Shown: one piece after another, positions 18,633 to 28,332 of the stretch
Layout of the letters: each line of letters starts with the position of its first letter
Numbering within the stretch: the stretch's first letter is position 1
From: Roseovarius sp. M141
GTDB taxonomy: Bacteria; Pseudomonadota; Alphaproteobacteria; Rhodobacterales; Rhodobacteraceae
DNA length: 64,000 bases
Direction: 5' to 3'
Assembly: GCF_024355225.1 (NCBI RefSeq)
Contig: NZ_VCNH01000008.1
Coordinates: 310,001 to 374,000, forward strand
Made by a program: the position numbers and the translations under genes
Notes under the pieces: generated by a model
Database searches by the model: none
What the model was told of the DNA's origin: nothing
The model's input: the letters and a program-made list of their open reading frames with translations, nothing else

Positions 18633-19046
18633 TCAGAAATGCGAAAACGCGCCTTTCAGGATATCACAGCGCCCCGAACCATCGACCACCGCCAGATCGA
18701 ACCGTACATCTGTCAGCTGTCCCTTGGGGCAATGCGCGAGGTACTCCGACCCGGCGGCGTGAATGCGCCGCATCTGAGCGGGGCGCAGACTGGCGATGGC
18801 GGCGTCATGGGTGCGGGCCTGTTTGACCTCGGCAAAAACGATGTCGTCACCATCGGCGAAAATCAGGTCAATCTCGCCACTCTTGCCACGCCAGCGCGTT
18901 TCCAGCAGGCGCAATCCGGCGGCGGTGTAGAGCGCAACGGCACGCTCTTCGGCCGCAAGCCCGCTGTTATATGCGCGCTTGCCGCGATCCCGCCGCGCCG
19001 CCGAGGGTGCGCGCGCCGCATCGCGCTGATTCAGAATTTCAGTCAT
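18633..19046 (-). CDS. yraN: YraN family (UPF0102) endonuclease-like protein
   Basis: Small protein (137 residues) with the predicted Holliday-junction-resolvase-like nuclease fold of UPF0102. Visible motifs are [26 protein letters not shown], the metal-site [19 protein letters not shown] (Asp and Glu-x-Lys), and the RFDLAVVDG end. The ATG at 19046 overlaps the end of rsmI by eight bases, the neighbour it is usually found beside in proteobacteria. The biochemical role of the family is not established. Confidence 0.93.
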   Translation of the reverse strand: MTEILNQRDAARAPSAARRDRGKRAYNSGLAAEERAVALYTAAGLRLLETRWRGKSGEIDLIFADGDDIVFAEVKQARTHDAAIASLRPAQMRRIHAAGSEYLAHCPKGQLTDVRFDLAVVDGSGRCDILKGAFSHF

Positions 19047-19917
19047 CGGCCCCTCCGTCACCGGCACCCAGACGCAGGGCAATCTGATAGACCTGACGCC
19101 GTTTCAGCCCCAGATCATGCGACACTGCATCCGCCGCGTCGCGTACCGACATATCACCCATCACAGCGCGCAGGGCCTGTTCTATATCAGACTGGTTAAC
19201 AGAAAGTTCCCCCGCCCTGTCTATCAGCACGACCATTTCGCCCTTGCGCGGGTTGCCTCGCAGTTCCTCCGCCAGATCGGACAGCGTGCCGCGCAGGACC
19301 TCCTCGAATTTCTTGGTCAATTCGCGGCACACCGCAGCAGGGCGGTCCGCGCCCAGAACCTCGGCGGCATCGCGCAGCATTGCGGCGACACGCTTGGGTG
19401 ATTCATAGAAGGCCAGCGTCGCGGGCACCGGGGCCAGCGTGCGAAGCGCGGTTTTTCGCGCAGAGCTGGTGTTGGGCAGAAACCCGGCAAAAAGAAACCG
19501 GTCCGTCGGCAGCCCCGACAGCGTCAGCGCCGCAATCACCGCCGACGGGCCGGGCGCCGAGATCAGTCCATGCCCCCCGGCAATCGCCGCGCGGGCGAGG
19601 TCAAAGCCGGGATCGGCCACCATGGGCGTGCCTGCCTCGGACGCATAAACGACTGACTTTCCTGCCTCCAACGCCGCCATCAGGCGGGGGCGGGCCTGTG
19701 CGCCGTTGTGATCGTGATAGGCGATCAGGGGGCGCCCCTCCAGCGCGATCCCGTGGATATCCATCAGTTTGCGCAGGCTGCGTGTATCCTCGGCAGCGAT
19801 CACATCGGCGCTGGCCAGTATGTCCAGAGTGCGCAGCGTGATGTCGCGCGCGGCCCCTATCGGGGTCGCGACCAGATAAATACCAGCCGCCAGGGCCTGC
19901 CTGTTCAGATTCACCAC
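19039..19917 (-). CDS. rsmI: 16S rRNA (cytidine-2'-O)-methyltransferase
   Basis: SAM-dependent methyltransferase that 2'-O-methylates C1402 in the decoding centre of 16S rRNA. The 292-residue product shows the tetrapyrrole-methylase-fold hallmarks: GIYLVATPIGAARDITLRTLDILASADVIAAEDTR, the YHDHN stretch, SEAGTPMVADPG, and SAPGPSAVIAALTLSGLPTDRFLFAGFLP. The C-terminal segment is a short helical domain. First gene of the rsmI-yraN-gshB-hydrolase run, divergent from the LppC-like lipoprotein gene across 87 bp. Confidence 0.97.
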   Translation of the reverse strand: MVNLNRQALAAGIYLVATPIGAARDITLRTLDILASADVIAAEDTRSLRKLMDIHGIALEGRPLIAYHDHNGAQARPRLMAALEAGKSVVYASEAGTPMVADPGFDLARAAIAGGHGLISAPGPSAVIAALTLSGLPTDRFLFAGFLPNTSSARKTALRTLAPVPATLAFYESPKRVAAMLRDAAEVLGADRPAAVCRELTKKFEEVLRGTLSDLAEELRGNPRKGEMVVLIDRAGELSVNQSDIEQALRAVMGDMSVRDAADAVSHDLGLKRRQVYQIALRLGAGDGGADD

Positions 19918-20004
19918 TGGACCCGCCCCACATGACGTTTATGATTGACCGGGAAACACGGGCGCCCCAACAGGCGCCTTTCATCCCGAAACGAGGTATC
20001 CCCC

Positions 20005-21189
20005 ATGTTCGCTGTTTTGCCAATCGCCCGCAAGCTGCTGGCCCGTATCATCGCGGTGCTGTCCATTCTCTGGATCGCCGCGTGCGAGCCTATGGGGCCG
20101 GGTAGTGGCGGCGGGCAAGGGCAGCCCATCGACCCCTCCGGGCCGGTCGCGGTGGCGCTGCTGGTGCCGCATGGCTCTTCCGCACCGGGCGAGGCGGCGC
20201 TGGCGCGCGACCTCGAAGCGGCGGCGCGCATGGCCGTGGCGGATCTGGGCGGCATCAAGATTGACCTCAGGGTATACGGCACCGCTGGCCAGCCCGGACA
20301 GGCGCAAAAGGCGGCGCTGAACGCCGTGGCAGACGGGGCCAAGATCATCATCGGGCCGCTGCATGCCGAATCGGCCAATGCCGTGGCTGTCGCGGTGGCG
20401 CCCTCGAATGTGAACGTGCTGGCCTTTTCGAACAACCCGACCATCGCGGGCGGCAACCTGTTCATCCTCGGCCAGACCTTTGACAACACCGCAGAGCGGC
20501 TGACGCGCTTTGCCGTGCGGCAAAACAAAAAACGCATCCTGACGGTGTATTCCAACAACCTCGCCGGTCAGTTGGGCCAGCAGGCCATTGCATCAGCCGC
20601 CTCGCGCGCGGGTGCGCAGATCGTCGGCAACATCGGCTATGATTTCTCGCAGGAGGGCGTCGTTGCCGCCGTGCCGCAGATCACCAGCACCGCCGACAGT
20701 ACCGCAGCCGATGCGATTTTCCTGACCGCGAACTCTGCTGGTGCGCTACCGCTGTTTTCGCAGATGCTGCCCGAAAACGGGCTGAGCCCGGCGTCGATCC
20801 AGTATATCGGCCTTGCGCGTTGGGATACCCCAGCGCAAACGCTGGACCTGCCCGGCGTCCAGGGTGGCTGGTTCGCCGTGCCCGACACAGGCAAGGCGGC
20901 GCGGTTCCAGGCGCGGTTCCAGCAGACAAATGGCAACCGACCCCATCCCATCGCCGGACTGGGCTATGACGGCATCGCCGCCATCGGTGCGCTGATCAAG
21001 ACCGGCAAGCGTGATGCGCTGTCCAAGTCGGGCCTGACGCAATCGGCGGGCTTTCAGGGCGTCGACGGCGTGTTCCGCCTGCGCAGCGACGGCACCAACC
21101 AGCGCGGTCTGGCCGTGGCCACGGTGCGCAACAGCAAGGTCGTGATCCTTGATCCGGCGCCGCAAGGCTTTGGCGGTGCGGGCTTCTGA
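20005..21189 (+). CDS. LppC-family lipoprotein, probable penicillin-binding protein activator
   Basis: Periplasmic-binding-protein-like lipoprotein of 394 residues; relatives include LpoA, the outer-membrane activator of penicillin-binding protein 1A. The ATG at 20005 with a GAGG site was chosen over an upstream ATG at 19945 that adds a non-signal stretch. The lipoprotein signal ends LSILWIAACEP with the lipidated Cys in IAAC. The rest has a two-lobe fold: VAVALLVPHGSSAPGEAALARDLEAAARMAV, AKIIIGPLHAESA, and GLGYDGIAAIGALI. It leads into glnD and murJ on the same strand, and murJ also acts in peptidoglycan synthesis, which supports a cell-wall role. Confidence 0.85.
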   Translation: MFAVLPIARKLLARIIAVLSILWIAACEPMGPGSGGGQGQPIDPSGPVAVALLVPHGSSAPGEAALARDLEAAARMAVADLGGIKIDLRVYGTAGQPGQAQKAALNAVADGAKIIIGPLHAESANAVAVAVAPSNVNVLAFSNNPTIAGGNLFILGQTFDNTAERLTRFAVRQNKKRILTVYSNNLAGQLGQQAIASAASRAGAQIVGNIGYDFSQEGVVAAVPQITSTADSTAADAIFLTANSAGALPLFSQMLPENGLSPASIQYIGLARWDTPAQTLDLPGVQGGWFAVPDTGKAARFQARFQQTNGNRPHPIAGLGYDGIAAIGALIKTGKRDALSKSGLTQSAGFQGVDGVFRLRSDGTNQRGLAVATVRNSKVVILDPAPQGFGGAGF

Positions 21190-21210
21190 TCCGGCGGCAA
21201 GCGGCGCCAC

Positions 21211-24003
21211 ATGTCACAGCTGAGGAACACCACGCCGGCGCGTGATCCGGCCCCGGACGACCTGATCTGTCCGGCGCAGGATATCTTTGACCGGGGGGCG
21301 GTACAGGCTGCGCTGAACGACGGCATCTGCGTGCCCCCCGGCGATCTGCGCAAGATGGCGGTGGGCGTACTGAGCGATGCGATGCAGCGCGGGCGCGATG
21401 CCATCGCCGCCGCGCTGGCCGACAATCCGCTGCGCGCGCGCGAAGCCGTCCACAGCTATAGCTGGCTGACCGATTGCATTGTGCTGGCCGCCTATCGCCT
21501 GGCGACCGAGGTGCTGCACCCCCTGCCCACGCCGACCAGCGGCCAGCATCTCAGCGTGCTGGCGGTCGGTGGCTATGGGCGGGGTGACATGGCGCCGCAT
21601 TCGGACATCGATCTGCTGTTTCTCACCCCTTACAAGATTACCGGCTGGGCCGAGAGCGTGATCGAATCGATGCTGTATATCCTGTGGGATCTGCGGCTGA
21701 AGGTGGGCCATTCCAGCCGCACCATCCGCGATTGCCTGCGCCTTGGCGCCGAGGATTTCACTATCCGCACCGCCCTGCTGGAAAACCGCTGGCTGACCGG
21801 CGACAGGCGGCTGGCCGCCAAGCTGAACCATAGCCTGTGGAACGACCTTTTTTCCGGCACCCAGCGCGAATTCACCGAGGCCAAGCTGGAAGAACGCGAG
21901 ACCCGCCATGAAAAACAGGGCGGCCAGCGCTACATGGTCGAGCCCAACGTCAAGGAGGGCAAGGGCGGGCTGCGTGATCTGCAATCGCTGTTCTGGATCG
22001 CCAAATATATCTACCGCGTTCCCGACACCGCGCAGCTGGTGCACCACGGGCTGTTCACCGAAGAGGAATTCGGCACCTTCACGCAGGCCGAGAACTTTCT
22101 CTGGGCGGTGCGCTGCCAGCTGCATCTGATCACGGGCAGACCCGTTGACAAGCTGACGTTCGATCTACAGGTCGACGTCGCCGAGCGGATGGGATATTCC
22201 GACCGCGCCGGACGCCGGGGCGTGGAAATCTTCATGCAGGACTATTTTCGCCATGCCACAGCGGTGGGCGATCTGACCCGCATCTTCCTGAGCAAGCTGG
22301 AAGCGGCGCATGTCAAATCCCAGCCCCTGCTGCAACGCCTGCTGCGCCGCAGACGCAAGCTGAAGGACGGCTATACCCAGCTGCATGGGCGGCTTGCCAT
22401 CGTCGACGACGCGGCCTTTCTGGCCGACCCGCTGAACATATTGCGCGTCTTCGAAGAGGGCTTGCGCACCGGCCTGCTGATCCACCCCGACGCGATGCGG
22501 CTGGTCACGGCGAATCTTGACCTTATTACCGACGATGTGCGCAATGATCCGGACGCGCAAAAGCTGTTCCTCGGCCTGCTGCTGAAACACGGCAACCCCG
22601 AGCGCGCGCTGCGCCGCATGAACGAGCTGGGCGTGCTGTCCGCCTTCATCCCCGAATTTGAACCCATCGTCGCGATGATGCAGTTCAACATGTATCACCA
22701 CTACACGGTCGACGAACACACGATCCAATGCATCAGCCACCTTGCCCGGATCGAGCGCGAGGAACTGATCGAAGAGCTGCCCATCGCCTCGTCCATCCTC
22801 AAACACGGGGTAAACCGGCGCATCCTTTATGTCGCGTTGCTTCTGCATGACATCGGCAAGGGCCGCCCCGAGGATCATTCGATCCTGGGCGCCAAGATCG
22901 TGCGCAAGGTGGCGCCGCGTCTGGGGTTGAAGCCGCGCGAGGTGGACACGGTCGAATGGCTGGTGCGCTATCACCTGCTGATGTCGGACATGGCGCAGAA
23001 ACGCGACATTGCCGACCCGCGCACCGTGCGCGATTTTGCAAAGGCGGTGCAGGTGCGCGAGCGGCTGGACCTGCTGTGCGTGCTGACGGTCTGCGACATT
23101 CGCGGCGTCGGGCCGGGGACGTGGAACAACTGGAAGGCGTCGCTCTTGCGCGCGCTCTACCGTCAGACGCTGGGCGCGATGGAAAACGGGCTGGAGGATA
23201 TCAACCGCGAACAGCGCGGCTCGGACGCCAAGAACGGCCTGCGCAAGGCCCTGAAAGGATGGGACGTCAAGGCGCTGAAGGCCGAGACGGCGCGCCATTA
23301 CCCCCCCTACTGGCAGGGCCTGCACGTCACCGCGCATGTCATTTTCGCCAATCTCCTGCGTGAGATCGACCACGAGGGAAACCGTGACAACATCGGCATC
23401 GACATGCACCCCGACGAGGACCGCGATGCCACCCGCGCCTGTTTCGTGCTGGCCGACCATCCCGGTATCTTTTCGCGCCTTGCCGGCGCGCTTGCACTGG
23501 TGGGGGCCAACGTGGTCGACGCGCGCACCTATACGTCCAAGGACGGGTTTGCGACCGCCGTGTTCTGGATACAGGACAGCGAAGGCCACCCCTTCGCGGA
23601 CGAGCGCCTGCCGCGCCTGCGCCGGACCATCCTGAAAACGCTGCGCGGCGAGGTGGTGGCGCGCGACGCGATCAAATCGCGCGACAAGCTGAAGAAGCGC
23701 GAGCGCGCCTTTCGGGTGCCGACGCATATCACCTTCGACAATGACGGATCCGAGATCTATACGATCATCGAGGTCGATACACGCGACCGGCCCGCGCTGC
23801 TCTATGACCTGACCCGCACATTGGCGGCAAACAACGTCTATATCGCCAGCGCGGTCATCGCGACATTCGGAGAACAGGTCGTCGACACCTTCTATGTCAA
23901 GGACATGTTCGGATTGAAATTCTACTCGGAGGCCAAGCAGAAATCGCTGGAAGCGAAGCTGCGCGCGGCCATTACCGAAGGCACGCAAAGGGCCATTGAG
24001 TGA
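21211..24003 (+). CDS. glnD: GlnD, bifunctional uridylyltransferase/uridylyl-removing enzyme
   Basis: Primary nitrogen sensor that uridylylates PII proteins under nitrogen limitation and removes the group when glutamine is high. The 930-residue product has the nucleotidyltransferase domain with GGYGRGDMAPHSDIDLLF, a central HD domain (HTIQCISH and LLLHDIGKGRPEDHS) and two C-terminal ACT domains (CFVLADHPGIFSRLAGALALVGA and IIEVDTRDRPALLYDLTRTLAANN). Length is typical. It is 21 bp from the lipoprotein gene and overlaps murJ at GTGA. Confidence 0.97.
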   Translation: MSQLRNTTPARDPAPDDLICPAQDIFDRGAVQAALNDGICVPPGDLRKMAVGVLSDAMQRGRDAIAAALADNPLRAREAVHSYSWLTDCIVLAAYRLATEVLHPLPTPTSGQHLSVLAVGGYGRGDMAPHSDIDLLFLTPYKITGWAESVIESMLYILWDLRLKVGHSSRTIRDCLRLGAEDFTIRTALLENRWLTGDRRLAAKLNHSLWNDLFSGTQREFTEAKLEERETRHEKQGGQRYMVEPNVKEGKGGLRDLQSLFWIAKYIYRVPDTAQLVHHGLFTEEEFGTFTQAENFLWAVRCQLHLITGRPVDKLTFDLQVDVAERMGYSDRAGRRGVEIFMQDYFRHATAVGDLTRIFLSKLEAAHVKSQPLLQRLLRRRRKLKDGYTQLHGRLAIVDDAAFLADPLNILRVFEEGLRTGLLIHPDAMRLVTANLDLITDDVRNDPDAQKLFLGLLLKHGNPERALRRMNELGVLSAFIPEFEPIVAMMQFNMYHHYTVDEHTIQCISHLARIEREELIEELPIASSILKHGVNRRILYVALLLHDIGKGRPEDHSILGAKIVRKVAPRLGLKPREVDTVEWLVRYHLLMSDMAQKRDIADPRTVRDFAKAVQVRERLDLLCVLTVCDIRGVGPGTWNNWKASLLRALYRQTLGAMENGLEDINREQRGSDAKNGLRKALKGWDVKALKAETARHYPPYWQGLHVTAHVIFANLLREIDHEGNRDNIGIDMHPDEDRDATRACFVLADHPGIFSRLAGALALVGANVVDARTYTSKDGFATAVFWIQDSEGHPFADERLPRLRRTILKTLRGEVVARDAIKSRDKLKKRERAFRVPTHITFDNDGSEIYTIIEVDTRDRPALLYDLTRTLAANNVYIASAVIATFGEQVVDTFYVKDMFGLKFYSEAKQKSLEAKLRAAITEGTQRAIE

Positions 24004-25568
24004 GCGCAGATATCCCCCAGACAGCGCGCCCCGTGCGGCTGATCAGCAGCATCTTCACCGTGGGCGGCTGGACCATGCTCAGCCGCGTACTGGGGTTTGT
24101 GCGCGACGTGATGATTGCGGGGCTGATCGGGCCGGGGCCGGTCATGGATGCGTTCGTCGCCGCGTTCCGCCTGCCCAACATGTTCCGCCGCTTTTTCGCC
24201 GAGGGCGCGTTCAACGCGGCCTTCGTGCCGATGTTTTCTAAACGGCTGGAGGCGGGCGAAGATCCGAACGGTTTTGCCTCTCTGGCGTTCAGCGGGCTGG
24301 CGCTGGTGCTGCTGTTCGTCGTGTCGCTGGCGATGATCTTCATGCCCGCGCTGGTCTGGGCCACCGCCGAGGGGTTTTCCGGGGACGAACGGTTCGACCT
24401 GACGGTCGAATTCGGGCGCGTCGTGTTTCCCTACATCTTTTTCATATCGCTGGCAGCGCTGCTGTCGGGCGTGCTGAATTCGGGCGGGCGGTTCGTTGCC
24501 GCCGCCGCCGCGCCGGTGCTGCTGAACGTCATCCTGTGCGGTGCGATGGGCGTGGCCGTCTGGACGGGGGGCAGCGTGCCGGGCGCGCTGGTCTGGTCGA
24601 TCCCGTTCGCGGGTGTCGCGCAACTGGTGCTGGTCTGGGTCGCGGCGCGGCGCGGCGGTCATTCGGTGCGCCCGGTGCGCCCGCGCTGGACGCCTGCGAT
24701 GCGCCAGCTGGTGCGCGTCGCAGTCCCCGCCGCGCTGGCGGGCGGGGTCATGCAGATCAACCTGCTGGTGGGCCAGCAGGTGGCCAGCAATTTCGAGAGC
24801 GCGGTCAGTTGGCTATACGCCGCCGACCGCCTGTACCAGCTGCCGCTGGGTGTGGTCGGCATCGCCGTGGGCATCGTGCTGCTGCCGGACCTGTCACGCC
24901 GCCTGCGCGCCGATGACAGCACTGGCGCGCGCATGGCCCTCAGCCGCGCGGGCGAGGTGTCCTTGGCCCTGACCATCCCTGCCGCCGTGGCGCTGGTGGT
25001 TATCCCGATCCCGCTGATCACGGTGCTGTTCCAGCGTGGCAATTTCGGCTATGACGATACCGCCGCGACGGCGCTGGCAGTGGCGATCTATGGCCTGGGC
25101 CTGCCGGCCTTCGTGCTGCAAAAGGTGCTGCAACCGATCTATTTCGCCCGCGAGGATACCAAGCGGCCGTTCTATTATGCGCTGGTGTCGCTGGTCGTGA
25201 ACGCAGGCCTGGCCATCGGCCTTGCCCCTGCCATCGGCTGGATAGCGGCGGCGCTCGGCACGACCATTGCCGGCTGGGCGATGGTATGGCTGCTGGCGCG
25301 CGGCGTGCGCCCATTTGGGGATGTCGCGCGGTTCGACGACCGGTTCCGCAGCCGACTGTGGCGGATCTGCGTGGCCTCGGCGGTGATGGGCGCCGCGCTT
25401 TGGGGGCTGATGGTGGCGCTGTCGCCCTTCTTCGGCATCCCCGGCTGGCGCGGGCTGGCGCTGCTGCTGCTGATCGTGCTGGGTTCGGTCGTCTACTACT
25501 ACGTAGGGCGCATGGTCGGCGCTTTCCGCAAATCCGAGCTGAAAGCAGCGCTGAAGCGTCAGCGCTGA
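24000..25568 (+). CDS. murJ: MurJ, lipid II flippase
   Basis: Multi-pass inner-membrane protein of the MOP superfamily that flips lipid II to the periplasmic side. The GTG at 24000 overlaps the glnD stop, giving 522 residues. Family features include the N-terminal TMLSRVLGFVRDVMIAGLIGPGPVMDAFVAAFRLPNMFRRFFAEGAFNAAFVP segment (shown as known signature regions DAFVAAFRLPN and EGAFNAAFVP) and about 14 hydrophobic helices. The C-terminus overlaps the convergent rhomboid-like gene by ten bases. glnD followed by murJ is a common alphaproteobacterial order. Confidence 0.96.
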   Translation: MSADIPQTARPVRLISSIFTVGGWTMLSRVLGFVRDVMIAGLIGPGPVMDAFVAAFRLPNMFRRFFAEGAFNAAFVPMFSKRLEAGEDPNGFASLAFSGLALVLLFVVSLAMIFMPALVWATAEGFSGDERFDLTVEFGRVVFPYIFFISLAALLSGVLNSGGRFVAAAAAPVLLNVILCGAMGVAVWTGGSVPGALVWSIPFAGVAQLVLVWVAARRGGHSVRPVRPRWTPAMRQLVRVAVPAALAGGVMQINLLVGQQVASNFESAVSWLYAADRLYQLPLGVVGIAVGIVLLPDLSRRLRADDSTGARMALSRAGEVSLALTIPAAVALVVIPIPLITVLFQRGNFGYDDTAATALAVAIYGLGLPAFVLQKVLQPIYFAREDTKRPFYYALVSLVVNAGLAIGLAPAIGWIAAALGTTIAGWAMVWLLARGVRPFGDVARFDDRFRSRLWRICVASAVMGAALWGLMVALSPFFGIPGWRGLALLLLIVLGSVVYYYVGRMVGAFRKSELKAALKRQR

Positions 25569-26245
25569 AGCAGTTTCATACGCAGCTTGGTCCAGCCACC
25601 GGGACGCAGGACAAAGGACGCGATGAACCCGGTCAGGAACCCGGTCCCGTCCGCGACCCAGCGCAGCGTGCCGCCGAACAGCAGCGAAAACAGCAGCTGC
25701 GCGCCCATCAGGAACCCGATCAGCACAAAGGCGCGTGACTGGCTGCCCCCCGTCTGGCCCAGCTGCAGCCAGAGCAGGTAGGTAAACGCGCCAATCAGGC
25801 CATAGATGCCGGGAAACGCACCATAGAGCCACGGATTGTCCCGCGCGATCAGCCCATAGGCCAGCGCTCCGCAGATGGCAGGGATGAAAAACGCCGCCAG
25901 CGTGGCGACGGGGCGGAAAACTTCGCCCACGAATTTACCCATCGCCAGCAGCAGCGCGGCGGCAAACAACATTTCGCTGAAACTGCCGTGCACGAATGGA
26001 TAGGTCACAAAACGCAACAGATGCTCGGGCGGGTAGATCCCGTTCGCGATCATCCAGCGCAGCAGATCGCCGCTGAATCCGTAGTCCTGAATGGCCGCCT
26101 GCCGCCAGCCCACGGCCTGCGGGCCGCCGATCAGCCCCTTGGAGCCGAGGAAGAACGCGATCTCGGGGATCGCGACGGCCAGAAACAGCACCACCACGAC
26201 GGGCGGCAACGGATTGAACGGGCTGGAATCGTCTGGATGGCTCAT
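25559..26245 (-). CDS. Rhomboid-fold membrane protein lacking the catalytic dyad
   Basis: Six-helix inner-membrane protein of 228 residues. The start at 26245 gives a cytosolic MSHPDDSSPFNPLPP leader. Rhomboid architecture is visible: FVTYPFVHGSFSEMLFAAALL (helix 2 with loop), GAFPGIYGLIGAF (position of GxSG in helix 4) and ADGTGFLTGF (position of the catalytic histidine in helix 6). The nucleophile Ser is replaced (GASG becomes GAFP) and the His is replaced (AH becomes AD), so protease activity is not expected. It is therefore a pseudo-rhomboid, perhaps an adaptor or chaperone for membrane clients. Convergent with murJ, divergent from trpS. Confidence 0.8.
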   Translation of the reverse strand: MSHPDDSSPFNPLPPVVVVLFLAVAIPEIAFFLGSKGLIGGPQAVGWRQAAIQDYGFSGDLLRWMIANGIYPPEHLLRFVTYPFVHGSFSEMLFAAALLLAMGKFVGEVFRPVATLAAFFIPAICGALAYGLIARDNPWLYGAFPGIYGLIGAFTYLLWLQLGQTGGSQSRAFVLIGFLMGAQLLFSLLFGGTLRWVADGTGFLTGFIASFVLRPGGWTKLRMKLLQR

Positions 26246-26327
26246 GGGGCTGCTCTGGCCTTTGCTTGACGGGACATTAGCGCATGGGTAAGCGAGGCGT
26301 GCACGGAAATCCAGACGGAGATGAGCA

Positions 26328-27347
26328 ATGAGCGATGCGGCCTTCACCCCAAGGGTGTTTTCGGGCATCCAGCCTTCGGGCGATCTGCATCTGGGCAACT
26401 ATCTGGGCGCGCTGAAGCGGTTCGCCGATGCGCAGGATCGCGGGGTGCAGTCGCTGTACTGCATGGTTGATCTGCACGCGATCACCGTCTGGCAGAACCC
26501 GGCCAAGCTGCGCCACGCCACGCGCGAGCTGACGGCGGGGTTCATCGCCTCGGGGCTCGATCCGGAAAAGTCGATCCTGTTCAATCAGAGCCAGGTGCCC
26601 GAGCACACGCAGATGGCGTGGATTTTCAACTGCGTCGCGCGCATGGGCTGGATGAAGCGGATGACCCAGTTCAAGGACAAGGCGGGCAAGAACGCCGAGA
26701 ACGCCTCGCTTGGGCTGTTCGGCTATCCCGCGCTGATGGCCGCCGATATTCTGGTCTATCACGCCACCCATGTGCCGGTGGGCGAGGACCAGAAACAGCA
26801 TCTGGAGCTGACCCGCGACATCGCGGCCAAGTTCAACCACGACTACGGCGTCGATTTCTTCCCCAGCCCCGAGCCGGTGATCGAAGGCGCCGCCACGCGC
26901 GTGATGAGCCTGCGGGACGGGTCGAAAAAGATGTCGAAATCCGACCCCTCGGACATGAGCCGGATCAACATGACCGATGACGCAGACACCATTTCCAAGA
27001 AGATCCGCAAGGCCAAGACCGACCCCGAGCCGCTGCCGTCGGATCTGGAGGGGCTGGAAGGACGCCCCGAGGCGCGCAATCTGGTCAACATCTATGCCGG
27101 TCTGGCCGGGATGAGCGCCGAGGAAGTGATGCGTGACATGGGCGGACGGGCATTTTCGGAGTTCAAGCCGCTGCTGGCCGATCTGGCCGTCGACCGCATG
27201 GCACCCATTTCCGACGAAATGGGCCGCCTGATGCAGGATGTCAGCGAAATCGACGCTATCCTGTGCCGCGGATCGGATCGCGCGCGCGAGATCGCAGCGC
27301 CGATCTTGCACAAGACCTACGAGATTGTCGGTATGGTCGGCCGCTAA
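26328..27347 (+). CDS. trpS: Tryptophanyl-tRNA synthetase
   Basis: Class I aminoacyl-tRNA synthetase charging tRNA-Trp. The 339-residue product starts [23 protein letters not shown], containing the HIGH-equivalent LHLGN; the KMSKS loop is present in [12 protein letters not shown], and [16 protein letters not shown] is the family's central signature. Length is usual for bacterial TrpS. It stands as a separate transcription unit with a palindrome-rich spacer after it. Confidence 0.98.
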   Translation: MSDAAFTPRVFSGIQPSGDLHLGNYLGALKRFADAQDRGVQSLYCMVDLHAITVWQNPAKLRHATRELTAGFIASGLDPEKSILFNQSQVPEHTQMAWIFNCVARMGWMKRMTQFKDKAGKNAENASLGLFGYPALMAADILVYHATHVPVGEDQKQHLELTRDIAAKFNHDYGVDFFPSPEPVIEGAATRVMSLRDGSKKMSKSDPSDMSRINMTDDADTISKKIRKAKTDPEPLPSDLEGLEGRPEARNLVNIYAGLAGMSAEEVMRDMGGRAFSEFKPLLADLAVDRMAPISDEMGRLMQDVSEIDAILCRGSDRAREIAAPILHKTYEIVGMVGR

Positions 27348-27430
27348 AGCATTTCGCGAAACGCTTTAGTGAGAAAATTCGCGAATTTTCTCGGGCGCCT
27401 CCGGCGGGAGTATTTTTGGAACGATGAAAG
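27344..27430 (+). repeat. Two tandem palindromes plus a GC-rich motif between trpS and the aminotransferase gene
   Basis: First palindrome 27344-27369: CTAAAGCATTTCG followed by CGAAACGCTTTAG, with one mismatch, beginning at the trpS stop codon. Second palindrome 27371-27392: GAGAAAATTCG and CGAATTTTCTC, perfect. Directly after comes GGCGCCTCCGGCGGGAG then TATTTTTGGAACGATGAAAG. From memory, closely similar strings (CCTCCGGCGGGAG followed by TATTT and a GATGAAAG end) recur between genes in many Rhodobacterales genomes, which would make this a dispersed REP-like element. The first palindrome could also work as a trpS terminator, though no T-run follows. Confidence 0.6.
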
Positions 27431-27442
27431 CAGGGGCGCGCA

Positions 27443-28309
27443 ATGGCGACAGGCACTAACATTCGGACCTATTTCGAGGGCGCTTGGCGTGAGGGCGACG
27501 CGCCGATCATGCGGGCCGCCGATCATGGTATGTGGCTGGGCAGCGCCGTATTTGACGGCGCACGGCTGGCACATGGCCTGGTGCCGGATCTGGATCTGCA
27601 TTGCGCGCGGGTGAACCGGTCAGCGGAGGCGCTGATGCTGGACCCCACTGTCGCGGTGGATGACATGGTAGAGATTGTTCGCGAGGGGCTGCGGGCCTAT
27701 GCACCGGGCGCCGCGGTTTATATCCGGCCGATGTATTGGGGGCAGGATACGGGCTATATGGCGATCATGCCCAATCGTTCCTCGACCGGGTTTGCCGTTT
27801 GCCTGGAGGAAATCCCGATGCCGCCGGAGGGTGCGGCGACGACGCTGACGCGCACCCGGTTCCGCCGCCCGGTTATGGAGGATGCCGTCGTCAACGCCAA
27901 GGCGGCCTGCCTTTATCCCAACAACGCACGCATGCTGGCCGAGGCGCAGGCCAAGGGCTTTGGCAATGTTCTGTGCGCTGACGCGCTGGGAAATGTGGCC
28001 GAAAGTGCGACCGCCAACGTCTTCATGGTCAAGGATGGCGAGGTGTTCACGCCTGCACCCAACGGGACGTTTCTGGCCGGAATCACGCGGGCGCGCCATA
28101 TCGTGAATATGCGCAAGGCGGGCATGGTTGTGCATGAGACAATGCTGAGCTTTGACGACTTTCACAGCGCCGACGAGGTGTTTTTATCCGGTAACATGGC
28201 CAAGGTGACGCCGGTGTCAGCCTTTGACACCACCACCTATCAGGTCGGCCCCGTCACACGTCGACTGCGCGAGATGTATTGGGATTGGGCAGCAGGCAGC
28301 CGACTATAA
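27443..28309 (+). CDS. Branched-chain-amino-acid-aminotransferase-like PLP enzyme (fold type IV)
   Basis: PLP-dependent transaminase, 288 residues, of the IlvE/aminodeoxychorismate-lyase superfamily. Visible marks are DHGMWLGSAVFDGAR near the N-terminus, the PLP lysine in VNAKAACLYPNNARM, and ESATANVFMVKDGEVFTPAPNGTFLAGITR. It is shorter and more divergent than housekeeping IlvE (about 305-310 residues) and keeps YIRPMYWGQ instead of the usual Y-x-RP-x-x-F/W-x-G. In roseobacters such paralogues are annotated as branched-chain aminotransferase-like; the donor could be another amino acid. An intrinsic terminator follows. Confidence 0.82.
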   Translation: MATGTNIRTYFEGAWREGDAPIMRAADHGMWLGSAVFDGARLAHGLVPDLDLHCARVNRSAEALMLDPTVAVDDMVEIVREGLRAYAPGAAVYIRPMYWGQDTGYMAIMPNRSSTGFAVCLEEIPMPPEGAATTLTRTRFRRPVMEDAVVNAKAACLYPNNARMLAEAQAKGFGNVLCADALGNVAESATANVFMVKDGEVFTPAPNGTFLAGITRARHIVNMRKAGMVVHETMLSFDDFHSADEVFLSGNMAKVTPVSAFDTTTYQVGPVTRRLREMYWDWAAGSRL

Positions 28310-28332
28310 GATCGCTTCTGGCAATGGACGCA

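Noticed and set aside
22165..23988. 607-codon frame antisense to glnD
   Set aside because: Covers glnD, whose own frame has every GlnD domain; the antisense product shows no motif.
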